Shown here piece after piece: positions 58,481 through 64,000 of a stretch of 64,000 nucleotides of DNA (position 1 is its first letter; each line of letters starts with the position of its first letter). Origin of the DNA: Streptomyces sp. MA5143a (GTDB lineage: Bacteria; Actinomycetota; Actinomycetes; Streptomycetales; Streptomycetaceae); NCBI RefSeq assembly GCF_900290235.1, contig NZ_OLMK01000073.1, positions 62,001 to 126,000 on the forward strand, given 5' to 3'. The position numbers and the translations under genes were made by a program. The notes under the pieces are model-generated. The model did not search any database. It was given only the letters and a program-made list of their open reading frames with translations, and was not told where the DNA came from.

Positions 58481-58666
58481 TTACCAGGAGCTCTTGGTCA
58501 CGCCCGGCAGCTCGCCACGGTGAGCCATCTCACGAAGGCACACGCGGCACAGGCCGAACTTGCGGTACACGGAGTGCGGACGGCCACACCGCTGGCAGCG
58601 GGTGTAGCCGCGCACGGCGAACTTCGGCTTACGGGCAGCCTTCGCGATCAGAGCCTTCTTCGCCAT
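58481..58666 (-). CDS. rpsN: ribosomal protein S14, zinc-binding type (uS14)
   Basis: 61-residue type Z S14: AKKALIAKAARKPKFAVRGY then the zinc ribbon CQRCGRPHSVYRKFGLCRVC and REMAHRGELPGVTKSSW. The short C+ form (two CxxC pairs) is the spc-operon copy; streptomycetes usually carry a longer zinc-free paralogue elsewhere. The start overlaps the rplE neighbourhood with only 5 bases of spacing. Confidence 0.97.
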   Translation of the reverse strand: MAKKALIAKAARKPKFAVRGYTRCQRCGRPHSVYRKFGLCRVCLREMAHRGELPGVTKSSW

Positions 58667-58671
58667 CTCGC

Positions 58672-59229
58672 TCACGCCTCCTTGAAGGGGAAGCCGAGGT
58701 GACGAAGGAGCGCGCGGCCCTCAGCGTCGTTGGTCGCCGTGGTCACCACGGTGATGTCCATACCCCGGGTGCGGTCGATCTTGTCCTGGTCGATCTCGTG
58801 GAACATGACCTGCTCGGTGAGACCGAAGGTGTAGTTGCCACGGCCGTCGAACTGCTTGGGGGACAGACCACGGAAGTCGCGGATGCGCGGGAGCGCGAGC
58901 GACAGGGTGCGGTCCAGGAACTCCCACATGCGGTCGCCACGGAGCGTGACGTGGGCACCGATCGGCTGGCCCTCACGCAGCTTGAACTGCGCGATGGACT
59001 TGCGGGCCTTGGTGACGGCCGGCTTCTGACCGGTGATCGTGGTGAGGTCGCGGATGGCGCCCTCGATCAGCTTGGAGTCGCGGGCGGCGTCGCCCACACC
59101 CATGTTGACCACGATCTTGACGAGGCCGGGGATCTGCATGACGTTCTCGTACTTGAACTCGTCACGCAGCTTGCCCGCGATCTCCTCGCGGTACTTCGTC
59201 TTCAGACGCGGAGTGGTGGTGGTAGCCAT
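58672..59229 (-). CDS. rplE: ribosomal protein L5 (uL5)
   Basis: 185-residue L5 of the central protuberance, binding 5S rRNA and the P-site tRNA: LKTKYREEIAGKLRDEFKYENVMQIPGLVKIVVNMGVGDA, TITGQKPAVTKARKSIAQFKLREGQPIGAHVTLRGDRMWEFLDR and GNYTFGLTEQVMFHEIDQDK. The start overlaps the rplX stop by one base. Confidence 0.98.
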   Translation of the reverse strand: MATTTTPRLKTKYREEIAGKLRDEFKYENVMQIPGLVKIVVNMGVGDAARDSKLIEGAIRDLTTITGQKPAVTKARKSIAQFKLREGQPIGAHVTLRGDRMWEFLDRTLSLALPRIRDFRGLSPKQFDGRGNYTFGLTEQVMFHEIDQDKIDRTRGMDITVVTTATNDAEGRALLRHLGFPFKEA

Positions 59230-59552
59230 CAGATGTCCTCACCCGTCCGCTTGGCAACGCGGATCTTGTTGCCTTCGTCGTCGAAGCGGTAACCGACGCG
59301 GGTCACGACCTTCTTGCCGTCCTTCTCCACGACCAGCTGGACGTTGGAGACGTGGATCGGCGCCTCGGTGGTGACGATGCCGCCGGCCTGCGAACCGCGA
59401 GCCGTCGGACCGGCCTTGGTGTGCTTCTTGACCCGGTTGACACCCTCGACCAGGACACGGTCCTCGCGGGGGAAGGCCGCGATGACCTTGCCCTGCTTGC
59501 CCTTGTCCTTACCGGTGATGACCTGGACCAGGTCGCCCTTCTTGATCTTCAT
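59229..59552 (-). CDS. rplX: ribosomal protein L24 (uL24)
   Basis: 107-residue L24, an assembly initiator of the 50S subunit, with the KOW motif KKGDLVQVITGKDKGKQGKVIAAFPREDRVLVEGVN and VTTEAPIHVSNVQLV. It starts 2 bases after rplN and overlaps rplE. Confidence 0.98.
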   Translation of the reverse strand: MKIKKGDLVQVITGKDKGKQGKVIAAFPREDRVLVEGVNRVKKHTKAGPTARGSQAGGIVTTEAPIHVSNVQLVVEKDGKKVVTRVGYRFDDEGNKIRVAKRTGEDI

Positions 59553-59554
59553 GC

Positions 59555-59923
59555 TTACAGCACCTCCGGCGCGAGCGAGATGATCTTCATGAACTTCTTC
59601 TCGCGCAGCTCACGGCCGACGGGGCCGAAGATACGGGTGCCGCGAGGGTCGCCGTCGTTCTTCAGAATGACGGCGGCGTTCTCGTCGAAGCGGATGTACG
59701 AGCCGTCCGGACGGCGGCGCTCCTTGACGGTGCGAACGATGACCGCCTTGACGACGTCACCCTTCTTCACGTTGCCACCGGGGATCGCGTCCTTGACGGT
59801 GGCGACGATGACGTCACCGATGCCCGCGTAGCGGCGACCGGAGCCACCGAGCACACGGATGCAAAGGATTTCCTTCGCACCAGTGTTGTCGGCGACGCGC
59901 AGTCGCGACTCCTGCTGGATCAC
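59555..59923 (-). CDS. rplN: ribosomal protein L14 (uL14)
   Basis: 122-residue L14: IQQESRLRVADNTGAKEILCIRVLGGSGRRYAGIGDVIVATVKDAIPGGNVKKGDVVKAVIVRT and the DENAAVILKNDGDPRGTRIFGPV signature. A 173-bp gap with GC-rich hairpins precedes it, so it is likely the first gene of the spc operon, as in E. coli. Confidence 0.98.
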   Translation of the reverse strand: MIQQESRLRVADNTGAKEILCIRVLGGSGRRYAGIGDVIVATVKDAIPGGNVKKGDVVKAVIVRTVKERRRPDGSYIRFDENAAVILKNDGDPRGTRIFGPVGRELREKKFMKIISLAPEVL

Positions 59924-60039
59924 GTCTATCTCCTGATTGTCTGCCGGTTCCCTCCGGGAGTTGACCGGAGAGCCTGGCGGAACCGTCCTGCGGATTTGCC
60001 CCGCAGGAATTACTTGCGCCTCTTCGGGCGAGAACCCAC

Positions 60040-60094
60040 GCCGGGGTCCGGGACGGAGCCCCGGCGGGGGTCAGCGGGGGCGGGGCCCCCGCTT
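60040..60094. other. GC-rich hairpins in the rpsQ-rplN gap
   Basis: GCCGGGG (60040-60046) pairs with CCCCGGC (60059-60065). A second hairpin pairs GCGGGG with CCCCGC just to the right (about 60074-60092). These lie at the S10/spc operon boundary and lack U-tracts. They may be a partial terminator or attenuator ahead of rplN. Confidence 0.55.
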
Positions 60095-60096
60095 GA

Positions 60097-60384
60097 TTAC
60101 TTCGCCTTCTCGAGGATCTCGACGACGCGCCAGTGCTTCGTGGCGGACAGCGGCCGGGTCTCCATCAGGAGGACGCGGTCGCCGACGCCGGCGGCGTTCT
60201 GCTCGTCGTGCGCCTTGAGCTTGCTCGTGCTGCGGATGACCTTGCCGTACAGGGCGTGCTTCTTGCGGTCCTCGACGGCGACGACGACGGTCTTGTCCAT
60301 CTTGTCGCTGACGACGATGCCCTCACGGGTCTTGCGGAATCCGCGCGCCTCGGTGTTCGTCTCAGTCACGTTGTTCTCGCTCAT
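60097..60384 (-). CDS. rpsQ: ribosomal protein S17 (uS17)
   Basis: 95-residue S17: RGFRKTREGIVVSDKMDKTVVVAVEDRKKHALYGKVIRSTSKLKAHDE and GDRVLLMETRPLSATKHWRVVEILEKAK. The OB fold binds 16S rRNA early in 30S assembly. Start overlaps the rpmC stop by one base (TGATG). Last gene of the S10 operon. Confidence 0.98.
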   Translation of the reverse strand: MSENNVTETNTEARGFRKTREGIVVSDKMDKTVVVAVEDRKKHALYGKVIRSTSKLKAHDEQNAAGVGDRVLLMETRPLSATKHWRVVEILEKAK

Positions 60385-60608
60385 CAGGCGTTCTCCACCG
60401 TTTCGATGCCCAGCTCACGCTCGCGCATCAGGGTGTAGATCCGCGCGATGTCCTTGCGGACCGCCTTCAGACGGCCGTGGTTCTCGAGCTGTCCGGTCGC
60501 CGCCTGGAAGCGGAGGTTGAACAGCTCTTCCTTGGCCTCGCGGAGCTTCGCCAGAAGCTCCTCGTTGCCCAGCTCGCGCAGCTCGGACGCCTTGGTACCG
60601 GCCGACAT
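60384..60608 (-). CDS. rpmC: ribosomal protein L29 (uL29)
   Basis: 74-residue helical L29 at the polypeptide exit: SAGTKASELRELGNEELLAKLREAKEELFNLRFQAATGQLENHGRLKAVRKDIARIYTLMRERE shown by its ELFNLRFQ and RIYTLMRERE segments. The ATG at 60608 overlaps the rplP stop by one base. Confidence 0.97.
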   Translation of the reverse strand: MSAGTKASELRELGNEELLAKLREAKEELFNLRFQAATGQLENHGRLKAVRKDIARIYTLMRERELGIETVENA

Positions 60609-61027
60609 CACGCTTCACCTGCCTCGCGCTTGACGATCCGGCACTTCATCGGCAGCTTGTGGGCGGCGCGAGTCAGGGCCTCACGGGCGATCTTCTCGTT
60701 GGGGTACGACAGCTCGAACATCACGCGTCCGGGCTTGACGTTGGCGATCCACCACTCCGGGGAACCCTTACCGGAACCCATGCGGGTCTCGGCGGGCTTC
60801 TTGGTGAGGGGACGGTCCGGGTAGATGTTGATCCAGACCTTGCCACCACGCTTGATGTGACGCGTCATGGCGATACGAGCGGCCTCGATCTGACGGTTCG
60901 TCACATACGCCGGGGTGAGCGCCTGGATGCCGTACTCGCCGAACGCGACCGTCGTGCCACCCTTGGCAGCGCCGTCACGCTTGGGGTGGTGCTGCTTGCG
61001 GTGCTTGACCCTACGGGGGATCAGCAT
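60608..61027 (-). CDS. rplP: ribosomal protein L16 (uL16)
   Basis: 139-residue L16 near the peptidyl transferase centre: MLIPRRVKHRKQHHPKRDG, GGTTVAFGEYGIQALTPAYVTNRQIEAARIAMTRHIKRGGKVWINIYPDRPLTKKPAETRMGSGKGSPEWW. It follows rpsC by 5 bases. Confidence 0.98.
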   Translation of the reverse strand: MLIPRRVKHRKQHHPKRDGAAKGGTTVAFGEYGIQALTPAYVTNRQIEAARIAMTRHIKRGGKVWINIYPDRPLTKKPAETRMGSGKGSPEWWIANVKPGRVMFELSYPNEKIAREALTRAAHKLPMKCRIVKREAGEA

Positions 61028-61032
61028 GTCGG

Positions 61033-61851
61033 TCAGGCCTCCGTTCCGGTGCTCTCAGCCGGAGCGGCGGGGGCCTCGGCCTTGGGGGCCTCGGCGCCGG
61101 CAGCCTGCTGCGGCTTGCGACCGCGCCGCTCGCCACCGCGGCCACCACGGGCCGGGCGGTCGGCACCGCCGCGGGCCGGGCGGTTACCCGCACGGGCAGC
61201 GGCGTTCTCGGCGCGGACCTCGGCGATGTTCTTGACGTCGCCCTTGTAGATCCAGACCTTCACGCCGATGCGGCCGAAGGTCGTCTTGGCCTCGAAGAAG
61301 CCGTAGTCCACGTTCGCGCGGAGCGTGTGCAGGGGCACACGGCCCTCGCGGTAGAACTCCGAGCGGGACATCTCGGCGCCGCCGAGGCGGCCACCGCACT
61401 GGATCTTGATGCCCTTGGCGCCGGCCTTCATGGCGGACTGCATGCTCTTGCGCATGGCCCGACGGAAGGAGACGCGGGAGGACAGCTGCTCGGCGACGGC
61501 CTGAGCAACCAGCTGAGCGTCGGTCTCGGGGTTCTTGACCTCGAGGATGTTCAGCTGGACCTGCTTGCCCGTCAGCTTCTCCAGCTGACCGCGGATCTTG
61601 TCGGCCTCCGCGCCGCGGCGGCCGATGACGATGCCCGGACGCGCGGTGTGGATGTCCACGCGCACACGGTCACGGGTGCGCTCGATCTCCACCTTCGAGA
61701 TACCGGCGCGCTCCATGCCGGACGTCAGCATCCGACGGATGGCGACGTCTTCCTTGACGTAGTCCTTGTACAGCTTGTCGGCGTACCACCGGGACTTGAA
61801 GTCCGTGGTGACACCGAGCCGGAACCCATGCGGGTTAACCTTCTGGCCCAT
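61033..61851 (-). CDS. rpsC: ribosomal protein S3 (uS3)
   Basis: 272-residue S3 lining the mRNA entry channel. GQKVNPHGFRLGVTTDFKSRWYADK start, KH domain with VIGRRGAEADKIRGQLEKLTGKQVQLNILEVKNPE, then the C-terminal domain (MQSAMKAGAKGIKIQCGGRLGGAEMSRSEFYREGRVPLHTLRANVDYGF). A ~50-residue Arg/Gly/Ala-rich tail extends beyond the usual end, as in other actinobacteria. The start overlaps the rplV stop by one base. Confidence 0.98.
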   Translation of the reverse strand: MGQKVNPHGFRLGVTTDFKSRWYADKLYKDYVKEDVAIRRMLTSGMERAGISKVEIERTRDRVRVDIHTARPGIVIGRRGAEADKIRGQLEKLTGKQVQLNILEVKNPETDAQLVAQAVAEQLSSRVSFRRAMRKSMQSAMKAGAKGIKIQCGGRLGGAEMSRSEFYREGRVPLHTLRANVDYGFFEAKTTFGRIGVKVWIYKGDVKNIAEVRAENAAARAGNRPARGGADRPARGGRGGERRGRKPQQAAGAEAPKAEAPAAPAESTGTEA

Positions 61852-62198
61852 TACCGGGTTCCTTCCTTGCTGCTGACGACCACGGTGATGTGGCTGGTCC
61901 GCTTGCGGATCCGGTAGGCACGGCCCTGGGCACGCGGACGGAACCGCTTCAGGGTCGGGCCCTCGTCGACGTACGCCTCGCTGATGAACAGCGAGTTGGC
62001 GTCCGTGTGGTCGTAGTTGTGCGCGGCGTTGGCGATGGCGCTGTCGAGCACCTTGCCGACGGGCACGGAAGCGGCCTGCGGGGCGAATCGCAGGACCGCC
62101 TGAGCCTCCGTGGCGTCCATGCCACGGATAAGGTCCACCACGCGGCGGGCCTTCATGGGCGTGACGCGGATGTACCGCGCCTGGGCCCTGGCTTCCAT
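61851..62198 (-). CDS. rplV: ribosomal protein L22 (uL22)
   Basis: 115-residue L22, whose beta hairpin lines the exit tunnel: EARAQARYIRVTPMKARRVVDLIRGMDATEAQAVLRFAPQAASVPVGKVLDSAIANA and FRPRAQGRAYRIRKRTSHITVVV. It overlaps rpsC by one base; 44-bp gap after rpsS. Confidence 0.98.
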   Translation of the reverse strand: MEARAQARYIRVTPMKARRVVDLIRGMDATEAQAVLRFAPQAASVPVGKVLDSAIANAAHNYDHTDANSLFISEAYVDEGPTLKRFRPRAQGRAYRIRKRTSHITVVVSSKEGTR

Positions 62199-62242
62199 GG
62201 TTGTCCCTCTCAGTTACTTACGTGTCTGAATGCGATCCGCGG

Positions 62243-62524
62243 TTAGCGGCGCTTCGACTTCCGGTCGTCCTTGACGTGACCCCGGAAGGTGCGCGTCGGC
62301 GAGAACTCGCCGAGCTTGTGGCCGACCATCGACTCGGTGACGAACACCGGGATGTGGGTCTTGCCGTTGTGCACCGCGATCGTGTGGCCGAGCATGGCCG
62401 GGACGATCATCGAGCGACGGGACCAGGTCTTGATGACGTTCTTGGTGCCGGCTTCGTTCTGGGCGTCCACCTTCTTGATGAGGTGTCCGTCGACGAAGGG
62501 CCCCTTCTTGAGACTGCGCGGCAT
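62243..62524 (-). CDS. rpsS: ribosomal protein S19 (uS19)
   Basis: 93-residue S19 of the 30S head: PRSLKKGPFVDGHLIKKVDAQNEAGTKNVIKTWSRRSMIVPAMLGHTIAVHNGKTHIPVFVTESMVGHKLGEFSPTRTFRGH family sequence, seen in its WSRRSMIVP and MVGHKLGEF segments. 12 bases after rplB. Confidence 0.98.
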   Translation of the reverse strand: MPRSLKKGPFVDGHLIKKVDAQNEAGTKNVIKTWSRRSMIVPAMLGHTIAVHNGKTHIPVFVTESMVGHKLGEFSPTRTFRGHVKDDRKSKRR

Positions 62525-62536
62525 CTAAACCCGCTC

Positions 62537-63373
62537 CTAGCGCTTCTTGTTCGTCTTGCGGCGGCGGACGATGTACTTGTTCGACGCCTTCTTGGGCGAA
62601 CGAGTACGACCCTCCTTCTGACCCCAGGGGCTGACCGGGTGGCGACCACCGGAGGTCTTGCCCTCACCACCACCGTGGGGGTGGTCAACCGGGTTCATCG
62701 CCACACCGCGGACGGTCGGGCGGACGCCCAGCCAGCGCTTGCGGCCGGCCTTGCCCCAGTTGATGTTGCTCTGCTCGGCGTTGCCGACCTCGCCGACGGT
62801 GGCGCGGCAGCGCACGTCGACCAGGCGGATCTCACCGGAGGGCATGCGGAGGTGGGCGTAGGCGCCCTCCTTCGCGAGCAGCTGCACGGAGGCACCGGCG
62901 GAGCGGGCGAACTTGGCACCGCCACCGGGACGGAGCTCGATCGCGTGGATCGTGGTACCGACCGGGATGTTGCGCAGCGCCAGGTTGTTGCCCGGCTTGA
63001 TGTCGGCCCCGGGACCGTTCTCGACGCGGTCACCCTGCTGAAGGTTGCGCGGGGCGAGGATGTAGCGCTTCTCGCCGTCGGCGTAGTGCAGCAGCGCGAT
63101 GCGCGCGGTGCGGTTGGGGTCGTACTCGATGTGCGCGACCTTCGCCGGCACGCCGTCCTTGTCGTGACGACGGAAGTCGATCACTCGGTAGGCGCGCTTG
63201 TGTCCGCCACCCTGGTGGCGAACGGTCACACGACCGGCGTTGTTACGGCCGCCCTTGCTGTGCAGGGGGCGGACCAGCGACTTCTCCGGCGTGGACCGCG
63301 TGATCTCGACGAAGTCGGCGACGCTGGAACCACGACGGCCCGGCGTAGTCGGCTTGTACTTGCGGATTCCCAT
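62537..63373 (-). CDS. rplB: ribosomal protein L2 (uL2)
   Basis: 278-residue L2, needed for subunit association and peptidyl transfer. GIRKYKPTTPGRRGSSVADF start, NNAGRVTVRHQGGGHKRAYRVIDFRR, and the C-terminal GVAMNPVDHPHGGGEGKTSGGRHPVSPWG containing the conserved His near residue 230. It lies 38 bases after rplW. Confidence 0.99.
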   Translation of the reverse strand: MGIRKYKPTTPGRRGSSVADFVEITRSTPEKSLVRPLHSKGGRNNAGRVTVRHQGGGHKRAYRVIDFRRHDKDGVPAKVAHIEYDPNRTARIALLHYADGEKRYILAPRNLQQGDRVENGPGADIKPGNNLALRNIPVGTTIHAIELRPGGGAKFARSAGASVQLLAKEGAYAHLRMPSGEIRLVDVRCRATVGEVGNAEQSNINWGKAGRKRWLGVRPTVRGVAMNPVDHPHGGGEGKTSGGRHPVSPWGQKEGRTRSPKKASNKYIVRRRKTNKKR

Positions 63374-63411
63374 TTCTCAGTCCTCGTCCGATATCGGACG
63401 ATCCGACCCGC

Positions 63412-63831
63412 TTACGCGGTCGGACCGCCGAAGATGTCGATACGGTCGCCCTCGGCGAGGGTCACGATCGCGCGCTTCGTCGCGGAGCGCTGGCCGAAGC
63501 CGGTGCGGGTCCGCTTGCGCTTGCCCTGGCGGTTGATCGTGTTGACCCCGGTGACCTTGACCGAGAAGACCGACTGGACGGCCTGCTTGATCTGGGTCTT
63601 GTTGGCGCCGGGCGCGACGATGAACGTGTACTTGTTCTCGTCGAGGAGCGCGTAGCTCTTCTCCGACACGACCGGCTTGATCAGGACGTCACGGGGGTCC
63701 GTGTACGCCTTGCTCGCCGGGGTGACGACGGTGTTCTTGCCCTCGGTGGCGTGGCGACGCGCCTTGGCGACGCGCGCGGCCTTGGCGGCCTTGGCGGCCT
63801 TCGAGGCGATGGAGGGGTGACGGACGGCCAT
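63412..63831 (-). CDS. rplW: ribosomal protein L23 (uL23)
   Basis: 139-residue L23, docking site for trigger factor and SRP at the exit tunnel. An Ala/Lys-rich N-terminal extension of about 40 residues (SIASKAAKAAKAARVAKARRHATEGK) is characteristic of Streptomyces. The core follows (DPRDVLIKPVVSEKSYALLDENKYTFIVAPGANKTQIKQAVQSVFSVKVTGVNT). The start overlaps the rplD stop by one base. Confidence 0.97.
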   Translation of the reverse strand: MAVRHPSIASKAAKAAKAARVAKARRHATEGKNTVVTPASKAYTDPRDVLIKPVVSEKSYALLDENKYTFIVAPGANKTQIKQAVQSVFSVKVTGVNTINRQGKRKRTRTGFGQRSATKRAIVTLAEGDRIDIFGGPTA

Positions 63832-64000
63832 CAGACCTCAGTCCCTTCGGTGTCGTTGGCCTTCGGGCCGGCGACGAAGGACTCGAGAGCGGCCTGGGTG
63901 AAGACCACGTCGTCCGAGACGATCACGTCGTACGTGTTCAGCTGGCCCGGCTCCAGGATGTGCACCTGGGGCAGGTTACGGGCGGAGAGCCACGCGGCCT
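63831..64000 (-). CDS. rplD: ribosomal protein L4 (uL4), 3' end only
   Basis: The last ~55 codons of L4 run off the right edge of the window. The visible part reads ARNLPQVHILEPGQLNTYDVIVSDDVVFTQAALESFV and ends GPKANDTEGTEV, the normal C-terminus in Streptomyces. It precedes rplW in the S10 operon with a one-base overlap. Confidence 0.95.
   Translation of the reverse strand, partial: AAWLSARNLPQVHILEPGQLNTYDVIVSDDVVFTQAALESFVAGPKANDTEGTEV

Overview
This window is a chromosomal segment of a Streptomyces species. The DNA is very GC-rich with strong third-position GC bias. It carries the sporulation regulators bldM and whiD beside the ECF sigma factor shbA and the two guaB paralogues, a groES-groEL1 operon under CIRCE control, and an S10/spc/alpha ribosomal-protein region arranged as in other streptomycetes. 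The window opens inside guaB3 and closes inside rplD. I saw no rRNA, tRNA, CRISPR array, prophage or insertion sequence.

Layout. 1-4.5 kb: guaB3 (partial), guaB, shbA and bldM on the minus strand, divergent from whiD; a textbook sigma-BldN promoter drives bldM. 4.7-8.1 kb: a LysR regulator divergent from a MOSC protein, then an SDR oxidoreductase and a SnoaL-type protein. 8.2-10.5 kb: groES-groEL1 with two CIRCE operators. 10.6-16.4 kb: a NodB-type deacetylase lipoprotein, a THUMP-like methyltransferase, an ECF42 sigma factor with its DGPF partner, and an LCP cell-wall ligase. 16.4-24.8 kb: a xylan-use island comprising a secreted GH10 xylanase, a LacI regulator (BxlR-like), an ABC importer (bxlEFG) and a cytoplasmic GH3 enzyme (bxlA), joined by shared CGAAANNTTCG operators. 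24.8-28.1 kb: accessory genes (DUF397/XRE pair, PH-domain membrane protein, small acidic protein, HSL-type esterase).

28.1-44.4 kb is conserved core: tsaD-rimI-tsaB, tsaE, an alpha/beta hydrolase, alr, an L,D-transpeptidase, glmS, acpS, nnrD, coaA, a DUF389 protein and glmM. tsaB, tsaD, tsaE and rimI serve tRNA t6A synthesis and ribosomal protein acetylation. glmS, glmM, alr and the L,D-transpeptidase feed peptidoglycan synthesis. 44.6-64 kb is the ribosomal-protein superregion on the minus strand: rplD-rplW-rplB-rpsS-rplV-rpsC-rplP-rpmC-rpsQ, rplN-rplX-rplE-rpsN-rpsH-rplF-rplR-rpsE-rpmD-rplO, secY-adk-map, infA-rpmJ-rpsM-rpsK-rpoA-rplQ, truA and rplM-rpsI.

The most interesting non-coding signals are: (i) a six-copy intergenic repeat family, two copies of which form a 202-bp inverted repeat between acpS and nnrD; (ii) an iron-box-like site in front of a 61-codon ORF with a perfect Shine-Dalgarno; (iii) an ECF42-type promoter match ahead of the DGPF gene; (iv) tandem duplications spanning the stop codons of three nearby genes; (v) a cluster of GACAC (WhiA-type) motifs between bldM and whiD; and (vi) strong hairpins, some mutually exclusive, in gaps of the ribosomal operons.
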